Part shown: positions 1 through 8,065 of the stretch, piece after piece
Layout of the letters: each line of letters begins with the position of its first letter
How positions within the stretch are numbered: the stretch's first letter is position 1
DNA from: CAZHPA01 sp964533945
Lineage (GTDB): Bacteria; Bacillota; Clostridia; Lachnospirales; WRBF01
Direction: 5' to 3'
NCBI GenBank assembly: GCA_964533945.1
Contig: CAZHPA010000001.1
Span: 62,001 to 126,000, forward strand
DNA: 64,000 bases
Translations under genes and position numbers: made by a program
Notes under the pieces: generated by a model
Told to the model about the DNA's origin: nothing
What the model saw: the letters and a program-made list of their open reading frames with translations, nothing else
The model's database searches: none

Positions 1-12
1 CAAAATAAATTG

Positions 13-37
13 TTTTGTGTTAGTATATAACACAAAA
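13..37. promoter_or_regulatory. Inverted repeat before pduL
   Basis: A perfect 9-bp inverted repeat (TTTTGTGTT, 7-nt spacer, AACACAAAA) ends just before the AAGGAGG ribosome binding site of pduL at about 38-44. It could be a repressor site or the end of a terminator belonging to a gene outside the window. Its position next to the ribosome binding site favours control of pduL, but this is inference. Confidence 0.45.
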
Positions 38-51
38 AAGGAGGGCAATTT

Positions 52-615
52 ATGCAAATTACTGTTGAAGTTTCAGCAAGGCATCTTCATGTTAGCAAAG
101 AACATTTAGAAGTTCTTTTTGGAAAAGGATATGAATTAACAAATAAAAAGGAACTCTCCCAACCGGGGCAATATGTTTGTAATGAAAAAGTTGAAGTTAT
201 TGGCCCTAAAGGTTCTTTAAAAATGAGCATTTTAGGCCCTACAAGAAAAGCAACTCAAGTTGAAATTTCTGTTACAGATGCACGCAAAATTGGCGTAACA
301 GCATTTGTTAGAGATTCCGGCGATATTAAAGACACGGCAGGCGCAATTTTAAAAGGCCCAAATGGAGAAGTAACAATTTCTGAAGGTGTTATAGTTGCAA
401 GCAGACATATTCATTTCTCCCCTGAAGAAGCAGGCGACATTAAAGATGGCGACCACGTTGACGTTGATGTTGAAGGAGCAGACGGACGCTCTGTAACTTT
501 TAAAAACGTACTTGTTAGAGTGCACAAAGATTTTAAAGGTGCTATGCACGTTGATACAGACGAAGGCAACGCTGCTGGCGTTTACAATGGCGGCGTTGGC
601 GTAATTGTTAAATAG
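52..615 (+). CDS. pduL: Phosphate propanoyltransferase (PduL family)
   Basis: Protein of 187 aa that interconverts acyl-CoA and acyl phosphate. PduL has two beta-barrel half domains, each with a zinc-binding RHxH-type motif; both are visible, SARHLHVS near residues 8-15 and ASRHIHFSPEEA near 122-133. The length is typical of a PduL without a microcompartment-targeting extension, and no shell proteins are nearby. The ATG at 52 follows AAGGAGG at good distance. A terminator hairpin separates it from the next operon, so it is probably a separate unit. It could link acyl-CoA made elsewhere to ATP through an acyl phosphate; the physiological acyl group cannot be read from the sequence. Confidence 0.9.
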   Translation: MQITVEVSARHLHVSKEHLEVLFGKGYELTNKKELSQPGQYVCNEKVEVIGPKGSLKMSILGPTRKATQVEISVTDARKIGVTAFVRDSGDIKDTAGAILKGPNGEVTISEGVIVASRHIHFSPEEAGDIKDGDHVDVDVEGADGRSVTFKNVLVRVHKDFKGAMHVDTDEGNAAGVYNGGVGVIVK

Positions 616-652
616 CTATAAAGCAATGATTGTTAAGTATTATTAAGTTAAG

Positions 653-682
653 AAAAGTCGCATATAAGGCGGCTTTTTTCAT
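653..682 (+). terminator. Rho-independent terminator after pduL
   Basis: Stem AAGUCGC / GCGGCUU (one G-U pair) with a short AT-rich loop, followed by a run of six T. It lies between pduL and the ferredoxin gene. A reading frame starting at 630 would run through this hairpin, which argues for the later start at 702. Confidence 0.75.
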
Positions 683-701
683 AAGGAAAGGAGCATTATA
701 T

Positions 702-1073
702 TTGGGAAAAACTTTAATTACCAATAGTGAAAAATGCATAAAATGCCATTCATGTGAAAAAGCTTGTTCTAAAGCTTTTTTTAAAGAAGAAGATATAGAA
801 AAGTCAAGAATTAAAATAACAGATGGCGAAATTAACGTCTGCAACCAATGCGGCGAATGTATTAAAGTTTGCAGCGAACAGGCGCTGTATAGAAATAATG
901 CAGGCGTTGTTGTGCTTGATTCTAAAAAATGCGTGGGCTGCTTAATTTGTGTTGGTTTTTGCAGCAATTTGTCTATGAGAGTTTCAGAAGTTAAACCGTT
1001 TAAATGCATTGCTTGCGGAATTTGCGTTAAAGCTTGCAATCAAGGTGCATTAAGCTTGGGAGGTATTAGTTAG
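702..1073 (+). CDS. Four-cluster ferredoxin-type electron carrier
   Basis: Protein of 123 aa with four CxxCxxC-x3-C motifs spaced along its length (beginning CIKCHSC, CNQCGEC, CVGCLIC and CIACGIC), predicting four [4Fe-4S] clusters. The start is taken as TTG 702 because AAAGGAG ends 8 nt upstream; an earlier in-frame start at 630 lies before the pduL terminator. The stop overlaps the GTG start of the AOR gene, so the two are translationally coupled. Small polyferredoxin subunits next to AOR-family enzymes, as in the multi-subunit AorAB types, take electrons from the catalytic subunit. This is probably the electron-transfer subunit of the next enzyme. Confidence 0.85.
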   Translation: MGKTLITNSEKCIKCHSCEKACSKAFFKEEDIEKSRIKITDGEINVCNQCGECIKVCSEQALYRNNAGVVVLDSKKCVGCLICVGFCSNLSMRVSEVKPFKCIACGICVKACNQGALSLGGIS

Positions 1074-3235
1074 TGAGCTGTGAAAAAATTGAATTAATTA
1101 AAAGCCAAAAAGTGTTGGCAGAACTAAATTATGAACCTATTGCAGTTTCAAAAGGATATACAGACAAAACACTTTATATAAATGTTTCCGATAACAGCAT
1201 TAAAATTAAAGACGTTCCCGAACACGTTCGCAAAAACTTTATAGGCGGCAAAGGTTATGGGCTTTACAGCTTGTGGAACGCAATTAAAGACAACACAAAT
1301 TGGTTCAACCCAGAAAATGAAATTGTTATAGCAAGCGGCCCTATAGCCGGAATTGTTCAATACCCCGGTTCTGGAAAATCAATTGTTGTTTCGCTTTCGC
1401 CGCTTTCAAATAACGTTATGGATTCAAACGTAGGTGGACATTTTGGACCCTATTTAAAATTTAGCGGCTTCGATGCTATAGAATTACAAGGCAAAACCGA
1501 AAACGATGTTGTCATATATATTAATGGAAATACCAACACAATTAAAATTTATGAAGCAAATTATGAATTTACAGATAGCCATATATATTCGCAAGAACTA
1601 ACAGAAGCTTTTGCCGAAAATGAGGAAGACAAGCGCAATATTTCTGTTGTTTCAACAGGAAGTGCTGCAAAACATACGCATATTGGGTTAATTAATGTTT
1701 CTTTCTACGACAAAAGACGAAAAGAGCAGCGTTTAAAGCAAGCAGGGCGTGGCGGGCTTGGAACGGTTTTTGCAAATAAAGGAATTAGAGCAGTAGTTGT
1801 ACATTTTAGCGGCACATCAGCAGATACAAATAATTCCGTAGATTTAAAAACAATTCAGCAAACAGGCATTAAACTACACAAAGAAATACACGACTTAGAC
1901 GCAATTCAAGCACAAAAACGTGAAGTTGGTACGGCAAATATAGTTGAAATTATGAATGACTACGATTTATTGCCATGCTACAACTTTAAGTATGGTTCAA
2001 ACCCCGAAACTATTAAAATAGATTCAAAAAATATTAAAAAAATTGTAACACAAGAGGTACCCGATGGCTGTTGGTTTGGCTGTTCATTAGCTTGTGCTAA
2101 AGCCGCAGATTGTTTCTTACTTAAAACAGGACCATATAAAGGACAAAAAGTTTTAATTGACGGCCCCGAATATGAAACAGTTTCGGCAGTTGGTTCAAAC
2201 CCCGGCGTTTTTAATATGAATCATGTTTTTGAATGCAACTTCTATTGCGACACATATGGGGTTGACACTATAAGCTTTGGAACATTAACTGCCTTTTTAA
2301 TGGAATGTTACGACTTAGGCATTTTAAACAAAGAGCGCACAGGTGGTTTAGAGCTTTGTTTCGGAAATGGTGATGCAATGCTTGAACTTTTGCACCAAAT
2401 GAGCAGTGGAACAGGTTTTGGCTTAATTGCAGGGTGTGGCGTTGAATACTGCAAAAAATATTTTGTTGAAAACTTTGGGGCAGACGAAGCCATCGTTAAC
2501 GATATTGGCATGGTTGGAAAAGGGCTTGAAGTTTCGCAATATATGTCTAAAGAATCTATTGCACAGCAAGCAGGCTATTTTATAACGAATAAAGGACCTC
2601 AACACGACGAAGCATGGTTAATTTTTATGGATATGGTTAACAATCAAATTCCAACATATGAAGATAAAGCCGAAGCACTGCACTATTTCCCAATGTTTAG
2701 AACATGGTTCGGGCTTTTAGGGCTTTGCAAACTTCCTTGGAACGACATTGAGCCAGCAAACAACCGCCAAACCGCAGAACCGGCAAAAGTTCCAGAACAC
2801 GTTGACAACTACTTGGCATTATACAAATCGGTTACAGGAATTGAAATTAACAGAGACGATATGATTAGAATGTCTGAAAAAGTATATAACTTCCAAAGAG
2901 TTTTTGTTGCAAGGAGAGGCTATGCAAGCCGTAAGCACGATACACCACCATATAGAGCAGTTGGACCTGTAACGAGAGAAGAATATATTTCAAGAGCAAG
3001 CCGCTATGATAAACAACTTGCAGAATTGGGAGTTGATATAAACGGCAAAACTGTTGAAGAAAAGCTTAACATTTTGCGCAAGCAACGGGAAAAAACATAT
3101 CAAGAACTTTTAAGCGTTGTTTACAAGCGCAGAGGTTGGGATGAAAACGGCATACCTAAAATCGAGTTTTTAAAGGAAATAGGCATGGATTATCCGGAAG
3201 TTTTAGAAGTTGTTGAAAGGATTAATAAGATATGA
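1073..3235 (+). CDS. Aldehyde:ferredoxin oxidoreductase family (W/Mo pterin enzyme)
   Basis: Protein of 720 aa. AOR-family enzymes oxidise aldehydes to acids, or run in reverse, using a tungsten or molybdenum bis-pterin cofactor and one [4Fe-4S] cluster. Cluster ligands are visible as CWFGCSLAC near residues 338-346 and a late Cys in GLLGLCKLPW. The N-terminal third has the glycine-rich GGKGYGL and GPIAG segments of the pterin-binding domain. The C-terminus extends past the usual AOR end (typically about 600-620 aa) by roughly 70-100 residues. The GTG start follows GGGAGGT and overlaps the ferredoxin stop. A MoaD/ThiS-like gene follows directly, consistent with dedicated pterin cofactor synthesis. 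The true substrate is unknown. Confidence 0.88.
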   Translation: MSCEKIELIKSQKVLAELNYEPIAVSKGYTDKTLYINVSDNSIKIKDVPEHVRKNFIGGKGYGLYSLWNAIKDNTNWFNPENEIVIASGPIAGIVQYPGSGKSIVVSLSPLSNNVMDSNVGGHFGPYLKFSGFDAIELQGKTENDVVIYINGNTNTIKIYEANYEFTDSHIYSQELTEAFAENEEDKRNISVVSTGSAAKHTHIGLINVSFYDKRRKEQRLKQAGRGGLGTVFANKGIRAVVVHFSGTSADTNNSVDLKTIQQTGIKLHKEIHDLDAIQAQKREVGTANIVEIMNDYDLLPCYNFKYGSNPETIKIDSKNIKKIVTQEVPDGCWFGCSLACAKAADCFLLKTGPYKGQKVLIDGPEYETVSAVGSNPGVFNMNHVFECNFYCDTYGVDTISFGTLTAFLMECYDLGILNKERTGGLELCFGNGDAMLELLHQMSSGTGFGLIAGCGVEYCKKYFVENFGADEAIVNDIGMVGKGLEVSQYMSKESIAQQAGYFITNKGPQHDEAWLIFMDMVNNQIPTYEDKAEALHYFPMFRTWFGLLGLCKLPWNDIEPANNRQTAEPAKVPEHVDNYLALYKSVTGIEINRDDMIRMSEKVYNFQRVFVARRGYASRKHDTPPYRAVGPVTREEYISRASRYDKQLAELGVDINGKTVEEKLNILRKQREKTYQELLSVVYKRRGWDENGIPKIEFLKEIGMDYPEVLEVVERINKI

Positions 3236-3429
3236 TAACACTAAACAACCGCCCTATGGAATACGAACAAGGCATGACTATTAAAAAATTAATTGAATTA
3301 ATGAACTACACATACCCTACTTTAATTGTTAGAGTTAATGGAGAATTATTTGAAAATTATAATGAAATAAATATACCTATTAAAGACGGAGATTTTATAG
3401 AAATACTTCATCCAATTTGCGGAGGATAA
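3232..3429 (+). CDS. MoaD/ThiS-family sulfur carrier protein
   Basis: Small protein of 65 aa with a beta-grasp pattern ending in the diagnostic C-terminal Gly-Gly (ICGG), which is adenylated and thiocarboxylated in sulfur carriers. ATG overlaps the AOR stop (ATGA). A MoaD-like carrier directly behind an AOR gene is a recurring arrangement and points to molybdopterin synthesis for that enzyme; ThiS is the alternative, but no thiamine gene is nearby. Confidence 0.8.
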   Translation: MITLNNRPMEYEQGMTIKKLIELMNYTYPTLIVRVNGELFENYNEINIPIKDGDFIEILHPICGG

Positions 3430-3432
3430 AAT

Positions 3433-3744
3433 ATGAGAATTACGGAACACCCTATTTTACAGTTTAATCGTGGTAAAAAAGTTAATTTCATATTTAACGG
3501 CACTTTAGTTTCGGGCTATGAAAATGAAACAATTGCAGCAGCGCTTCATGCTTTGGGCGTACGTGAAATTAGCCATAGCGCCGAAAAACATCGCCCCCGT
3601 GGATTATATTGCGCAATAGGCAATTGCTCCTCATGCATGATGATTGTTAACGGTACGCCTAACGTTAAAGTTTGCCTCGAACTTGTTAAAGAAGGTATGG
3701 TTGTTCAAACACAAAAGGACAAAGGAGGGCTTTTGTGTGATTGA
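3433..3744 (+). CDS. (2Fe-2S)-binding protein, HcnA / sarcosine oxidase alpha N-domain-like
   Basis: Protein of 103 aa. A plant-type [2Fe-2S] fold is suggested by the Cys pattern CAIGNCSSC followed by a further Cys about 15 residues later. This matches the small HcnA-like subunit of hydrogen cyanide synthase and of amine, opine and proline dehydrogenase complexes, which corresponds to the N-terminal Fer2 domain of sarcosine oxidase alpha. It begins 3 nt after the MoaD-like stop with its own ATG. The next gene starts inside its last codons behind AAAGGAGGG, so subunits should be made in fixed ratio. Confidence 0.82.
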   Translation: MRITEHPILQFNRGKKVNFIFNGTLVSGYENETIAAALHALGVREISHSAEKHRPRGLYCAIGNCSSCMMIVNGTPNVKVCLELVKEGMVVQTQKDKGGLLCD

Positions 3745-4810
3745 AACAGAATTACTTATTATAGGCGGTGGGCCAGCAGGGCTTTGTGCTGCAATTCAAG
3801 CCGGAAACTTAGGTGTTAATACAATAGTTTTAGATAGAAGCGCAAATTTCGGCGGACAACTTGTTAAGCAAACCCATATGTTTTTTGGTTCGGAAAAACA
3901 ATATGCTTCAACAAGGGGTTTTGATATTGCAGAAATTCTTGTTGAACAAATTAATAAATTAAAAAGTGTAAAGCTTTTAGATGAAGCAACAGCACTTGGC
4001 ATTTACGAAGATGGGGTTGTAACTTGCGAAGTTAAAGGAAAATATTTAAAATATAAGCCGAAGGCAATTATAGCTGCAACAGGTGCTTATGAAAAAACTT
4101 TGCTTTTTAAAAATAACGATTTACCCGGCATTTACGGTGCAGGCGCTGTTCAAACGCTAATGAATCAATATGGCATAGTACCCGGAAAACAAGTTGTTAT
4201 GGTTGGAGCAGGCAACATTGGGCTAATTGTTTCATATCAGCTTTTGCAAGCAGGCGTTAAAGTTAAAGCAATTGTTGAAGGCGCAAGCGAAATTGGCGGA
4301 TATCTAGTACACGCAAGCAAACTTAGGCGTATGGGAGTTCCAATTTTAACACGGCATTCAATTAAAGAAGCACACGGGGAAAATAATTTGGAAGCCGTTA
4401 CAATTTGGCAACTTGACGATAATTGGCAAGGCATTTGCGGCACAGAAAAACTAATTGAAGCTGATGTTTTATGCGTTTCTGTCGGGCTTTCTCCTCTTTG
4501 CGAACTGCTTTGGCAAGCTAAATGCGAAATGGTTTATGTTAATTCGCTTGGCGGTTTTGTTCCTAAACGAAACAAAGATACCCTTTGTACAACCGTACCG
4601 AATATTTTTGTTGCCGGTGACGTTTCAGGCGTTGAAGAAGCGTCAAATGCTATGGTTTCGGGATATTTGGCAGGGCTTTCAGCTTCTGAATACTTAGGAT
4701 ACTTTCCGCAAAATACACAACAGCTAAGAAACGAATATTTAAATCAATTGGAAAGCTTGCGTAAATTAAGTCATTCGCATACCAATAGCTTAGAACAACT
4801 TTTAATATAG
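3737..4810 (+). CDS. FAD/NAD(P)-binding oxidoreductase, HcnB / opine dehydrogenase subunit A-like
   Basis: Protein of 357 aa. Two dinucleotide-binding motifs are visible: LLIIGGGPAGLCAA at the N-terminus (FAD) and VVMVGAGNIGL near the middle (second nucleotide), with the late FAD motif IFVAGDVSG near residue 295. The frame stays open upstream, but GTG 3737 is chosen because AAAGGAGGG sits 8 nt before it; the start overlaps the previous gene by 8 nt. In HcnABC and D-proline or opine dehydrogenase complexes this subunit carries electrons between the amine-oxidising flavoprotein and the iron-sulfur subunits. The amine substrate is not evident. Confidence 0.84.
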   Translation: MIETELLIIGGGPAGLCAAIQAGNLGVNTIVLDRSANFGGQLVKQTHMFFGSEKQYASTRGFDIAEILVEQINKLKSVKLLDEATALGIYEDGVVTCEVKGKYLKYKPKAIIAATGAYEKTLLFKNNDLPGIYGAGAVQTLMNQYGIVPGKQVVMVGAGNIGLIVSYQLLQAGVKVKAIVEGASEIGGYLVHASKLRRMGVPILTRHSIKEAHGENNLEAVTIWQLDDNWQGICGTEKLIEADVLCVSVGLSPLCELLWQAKCEMVYVNSLGGFVPKRNKDTLCTTVPNIFVAGDVSGVEEASNAMVSGYLAGLSASEYLGYFPQNTQQLRNEYLNQLESLRKLSHSHTNSLEQLLI

Positions 4811-4842
4811 AATTTTTATTTATAAGGAAGACGAGAAAATTT

Positions 4843-5340
4843 ATGTTAAAACAAACAGGAATACCAACTTTAGATAATATAAACAATGTTTTTCCTACTT
4901 TAGAGCGGCTTAATAAAGGTGCGGTTGCCGTTGTTGAATGTTTTGAAAAAATACCATGCAACCCTTGCTACACTGCTTGTAAGTTTGGTGCAATTAAGCA
5001 ATTTGACGACATTAACGACTTGCCTGTAATTAATCACGACAAATGCAATGGCTGTGGCATTTGCTTGGCAAAATGCCCAGGGCTTGCAATTATGGTTGTT
5101 GACTATACATTTTCAGAAACAGAAGCGTTAATTAAAATTCCATACGAATTTTTGCCACTTCCACAAAAAGGACAAACAGTTAAAGGGCTAGACCGCTCCG
5201 GTAATTATATTTGCGATGTTTTAGTTGTTAACGTTTTAAATAACAAGGCACTTGATAAAACGCCGATTATTTCGATTGCTGTAAACAAGCAATTTATTAA
5301 ATCTATTAGAAATATAGAGGTGGTAACGGAAAATGAGTGA
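4843..5340 (+). CDS. 4Fe-4S ferredoxin-type subunit
   Basis: Protein of 165 aa with two cysteine groups: CNPCYTAC near residue 43 and CNGCGICLAKCP near residue 69, followed by about 85 residues without cysteine motifs that may dock to a partner. It lies in the middle of the flavoprotein set and its stop overlaps the next start. A separate 4Fe-4S subunit is not part of the classic HcnABC complex. It appears in anaerobic versions and suggests that electrons leave to ferredoxin rather than to quinone; that is inference from context. Confidence 0.8.
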   Translation: MLKQTGIPTLDNINNVFPTLERLNKGAVAVVECFEKIPCNPCYTACKFGAIKQFDDINDLPVINHDKCNGCGICLAKCPGLAIMVVDYTFSETEALIKIPYEFLPLPQKGQTVKGLDRSGNYICDVLVVNVLNNKALDKTPIISIAVNKQFIKSIRNIEVVTENE

Positions 5341-5632
5341 AACTATAGTTTGCCGCTGTTCCGATTTAAACATTGATGAAATAAGACAATTAATTAAAAA
5401 TGGGTTCACAACTATCGACGAACTAAAACGAATTGCAAGGCTTGGTATGGGAGCTTGTCAAGGACGAAACTGTATACCGTTAGTTATGCGCGAACTTTCA
5501 ATAGCAACAGGTGTTCCCGTTTCCGAAATTTCTGCAGGAACTTACCGTCCGCCAACCAAATCCATTACACTTGGCGAAATTGCTAAATCAGCAGAAGTTA
5601 AAATGAAAGAAGGCGGCTATTTCCATGATTAA
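5333..5632 (+). CDS. BFD-like [2Fe-2S]-binding protein
   Basis: Protein of 99 aa. The bacterioferritin-associated-ferredoxin-like fold is indicated by VCRCSDLNIDEI at the N-terminus (CxC) and CQGRNC about 33 residues later. The same domain occurs fused in HcnB-type and sarcosine oxidase alpha proteins; here it is free-standing. The start overlaps the previous gene by 8 nt and the stop overlaps the next start by 8 nt, so the set is tightly coupled. Confidence 0.83.
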   Translation: MSETIVCRCSDLNIDEIRQLIKNGFTTIDELKRIARLGMGACQGRNCIPLVMRELSIATGVPVSEISAGTYRPPTKSITLGEIAKSAEVKMKEGGYFHD

Positions 5633-6773
5633 AACAGCAGATGCAGTAATTATTGGGGGCGGCATATCAGGAACAGCAATAGCCTACAACTTATTAAAAC
5701 GTGGGATGAAAAATGTTGTTGTGCTTGAACGCCAATACATAGCTTCTGGAGCAACAGGGCGTTGCGGAGCAGGCATTAGGCAGCAATGGGGTACGCAGAT
5801 GAATTGTATGTTTGCAAAGCATTCATGCGAATTTTTTGAAAACGCCAACGAACAGCTTGAATATAAAGGCAATATAGGCTTTAAACAAGGTGGCTATTTG
5901 CTTTTAATTTCAACCGAACACGAAAAGCAGCAAATGATTAAAAATGTTGCGTTGCAAAATTCGTTAGGTATAGATTCAAAGCTTTTAAGCATTGAAGAAG
6001 CAAAAGAAATTGTGCCAATTTTAAATACAAATGGGCTTTTAGCGGCAACTTTTCATCAAAAAGATGGGCATTTAAACCCATTTCATATAACACAAGCTTT
6101 TGCAAACGCTGTTAAGCGCCTTGGCGGATATGTTTATACGTATACAACTGTTGCAGGAATTGATGTTGAAAGCGGAAAAGTTAAAGGTGTTCATACAGAC
6201 AAAGGTTATATTTCTACAAATGTTGTAGTTAATGCAGCAGGTGGATATTCGGGACAAATAGCGGAAATGGTTGGCGTTAGCTTGCCGCTTTATTCCGAAA
6301 GACATCAAATACTTGTTACAGAACCCGTTATGCCTATATTAAACCCAATGGTTATGAGCTTTTCCCTTAATTTATATTGCCAACAAGTTCCTCATGGCGG
6401 TTTTATAATGGGACAAAGCGGTATAAATGAACCAAAAGATTTAAACATTTCATCAAGCTGGCAGTTTTTAGATGAAATGACAACAACAATTGTTAAAATT
6501 CTTCCGCCTCTTAAAAATATTAGGCTATTAAGACAATGGTCGGGGCTTTACAATATGTCGCCCGACAGACAACCTATTTTTAGCGCATTCGATGAAGCTA
6601 AAGGCTTTTATGCTGCTTGTGGTTTTTCGGGGCATGGGTTTATGTTTGGGCCTTCAACAGGCGTTGCAATGGCAGAATTAATTTTAGGATTAAAGCCAAC
6701 GCTTCCTTGGAAAGAATTAAGCATTAATAGATTTAAAGAAGGGAAGCTTATTATTGAGCCTTCTGTTGTTTAG
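5625..6773 (+). CDS. FAD-dependent oxidoreductase, DAO family (HcnC / sarcosine oxidase beta-like)
   Basis: Protein of 382 aa. N-terminal FAD motif AVIIGGGISGTAIAYNL followed by the acidic residue of strand 2 (VVVLER), and the conserved SGATGRCGAGIRQQWG segment of sarcosine oxidase beta and HcnC. This is the catalytic subunit of amine dehydrogenases that oxidise a C-N bond (sarcosine, glycine, D-amino acids, opines, imino acids). It is the last gene of the operon; a long hairpin follows at 6779-6807. Together with the four preceding genes it forms a complete dehydrogenase with separated subunits. Specificity cannot be assigned from motifs. Confidence 0.84.
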   Translation: MIKTADAVIIGGGISGTAIAYNLLKRGMKNVVVLERQYIASGATGRCGAGIRQQWGTQMNCMFAKHSCEFFENANEQLEYKGNIGFKQGGYLLLISTEHEKQQMIKNVALQNSLGIDSKLLSIEEAKEIVPILNTNGLLAATFHQKDGHLNPFHITQAFANAVKRLGGYVYTYTTVAGIDVESGKVKGVHTDKGYISTNVVVNAAGGYSGQIAEMVGVSLPLYSERHQILVTEPVMPILNPMVMSFSLNLYCQQVPHGGFIMGQSGINEPKDLNISSSWQFLDEMTTTIVKILPPLKNIRLLRQWSGLYNMSPDRQPIFSAFDEAKGFYAACGFSGHGFMFGPSTGVAMAELILGLKPTLPWKELSINRFKEGKLIIEPSVV

Positions 6774-6778
6774 AACTT

Positions 6779-6807
6779 TACCCCTAAAGACTTTAACTTT
6801 AGGGGTA
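6779..6807. terminator. Bidirectional hairpin between the redox operon and spmB
   Basis: An 11-bp perfect stem (TACCCCTAAAG / CTTTAGGGGTA) with a 7-nt loop lies between convergent genes and overlaps the spmB stop. T-runs are weak on both sides, so termination strength is uncertain. Confidence 0.6.
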
Positions 6808-7332
6808 GAAAACAAATTTTGTAATAAAAAGCGATGAAACAACTCCGGCAACGTTTGCAAGCAATGCACCTGTTAAGGTGTAACGTGTTTTAGTAATTTT
6901 AACGCTCATAAAATATACGCTCATTGTGTAAAAAACAGTTTCTGTGCTAGACATCATAACAGAAACAAACCTTCCAAGAAAAGAATCGGGGCCATGATTT
7001 TTAAAAATATCTAAAAGCAAAGAGGTTGAAGCAGAAGACGAAACAAGGCGCATTAGCGTAAGCGGCATTGCTTCTGTTGGAAAGCCAAGCTTTTCGGTTA
7101 TTGGCGCAATATATCTACTTAAAATATCAAGCGAACCAGAAGCACGTATAATTCCAACAGCAACCATAAGCCCTAAAAGCGTTGGTAAAATGTTCACAAC
7201 TGTTGTTAAGCCTTCTTTTGCTCCCTCAATAAATGTTTCGTATAGGTCTAATTTTCTATAATATCCATACAATAAAATTACCGCAAACATAAGCGGTATA
7301 ATCATATTTGAAAAAACAATTAACAGCCTCAT
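6799..7332 (-). CDS. spmB: Spore maturation protein B
   Basis: Protein of 177 aa with several hydrophobic segments, including a long one at the N-terminus and one at the C-terminal end. The nucleoside-recognition (Gate) domain of the SpmA/SpmB family is recognisable (TVVNILPTLLGLMVAVGIIRASG). SpmA and SpmB are needed for spore core dehydration in Bacillus and Clostridium. It starts 1 nt after spmA ends, in the usual spmA-spmB order. Its presence supports a spore-forming ancestry. Confidence 0.9.
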   Translation of the reverse strand: MRLLIVFSNMIIPLMFAVILLYGYYRKLDLYETFIEGAKEGLTTVVNILPTLLGLMVAVGIIRASGSLDILSRYIAPITEKLGFPTEAMPLTLMRLVSSSASTSLLLDIFKNHGPDSFLGRFVSVMMSSTETVFYTMSVYFMSVKITKTRYTLTGALLANVAGVVSSLFITKFVFYP

Positions 7333-7333
7333 T

Positions 7334-7915
7334 TTAAGTTTTTAAGCCTCCTTCAGCCATTTTTGCAAATAATACACCAACAATTGTAGAAACAACTGTT
7401 GCCAAAATGCCCGGACCAATTATTTCGGACGGGTTAATTGATTCGTATTGAGAACGATATGCAATTATGTTCATTGAAACAAGCTGCAAAGAAGACATGT
7501 TAACTATCATAAACATGCACATAGAACGGCTTGCTCTTTCCTTTTCTTTGTTCAGCTTTTGCAGCTCTTCCATGGCTAAAAGTCCGGCAGGAGTTGCCGC
7601 CCAGCCAAGCCCTAAAATATTTGCAATTATGTTAGTTGAAATGTGGTTTAAAGCTTTGCTTCCTTTTGGTATTTCGGGAAATAAAAACATTAAAATAGGC
7701 ATCATTTTTCTTGAAAGCATTTTAATTAAGCCCGATTTTTCGGCTATTTTCATTAACCCTGTCCACATAGATATAATACCAAGCATTGTAATTGCCAAAG
7801 TTACGGCATCTTTTGAAGATGTTATTGCTGCATTTGAAATATCTTGCATTTTTCCTGTAAATGCCGCAACAACTATTCCTAAAAGAACCATAAAGCCCCA
7901 AATATAGTTAAGCAT
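7334..7915 (-). CDS. spmA: Spore maturation protein A
   Basis: Protein of 193 aa, an integral membrane protein of the nucleoside-recognition family. It has an N-terminal membrane segment (MLNYIWGFMVLLGIVVAA) and the typical motif ALNHISTNIIANILGLGWAATP in the middle. It is the first gene of the spmAB unit, with the AAAGGGGTTTTT-type leader directly before the ATG. The divergent AbrB-like regulator lies about 150 bp away, so the intergenic region may carry promoters for both. Confidence 0.9.
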   Translation of the reverse strand: MLNYIWGFMVLLGIVVAAFTGKMQDISNAAITSSKDAVTLAITMLGIISMWTGLMKIAEKSGLIKMLSRKMMPILMFLFPEIPKGSKALNHISTNIIANILGLGWAATPAGLLAMEELQKLNKEKERASRSMCMFMIVNMSSLQLVSMNIIAYRSQYESINPSEIIGPGILATVVSTIVGVLFAKMAEGGLKT

Positions 7916-7996
7916 TTAAAAACCCCTTTTTTCAAGATTACCTTAACAATTTATATGTTTAAATCATATATTTTATGAACAAGCGACTTTTATTAT

Positions 7997-8025
7997 TTGA
8001 CAAGCAATGTAAAATATGTTATAAT
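7997..8025 (+). promoter_or_regulatory. Sigma-A-type promoter of the AbrB-like gene
   Basis: Consensus TTGACA (7997-8002), 17-nt spacer, consensus TATAAT (8020-8025). The predicted transcript start near 8032 would leave only a few bases before an ATG at 8036, which supports the start at 8066. Confidence 0.8.
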
Positions 8026-8065
8026 TTGTTGAAATATGACAAAATTTGAAAGGAATGTTAAAGCC

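Noticed and set aside
600..640. ATTGTTAA repeated around the pduL stop
   Set aside because: Only eight bases match; too short in AT-rich DNA to count with the ftsZ and dacF cases.
630..701. Earlier ATG start for the polyferredoxin
   Set aside because: It lies before the pduL terminator hairpin and has no ribosome binding site; TTG 702 has a strong one.
608..1039. Minus-strand frame of 143 aa opposite the polyferredoxin gene
   Set aside because: The plus frame has four intact 4Fe-4S motifs and a good start; the minus frame has no recognisable product.
1990..2020. GGTTCAAACCCCG considered as a tRNA T-arm
   Set aside because: It lies inside the AOR coding sequence and no acceptor, D-arm or anticodon stem can be built around it.
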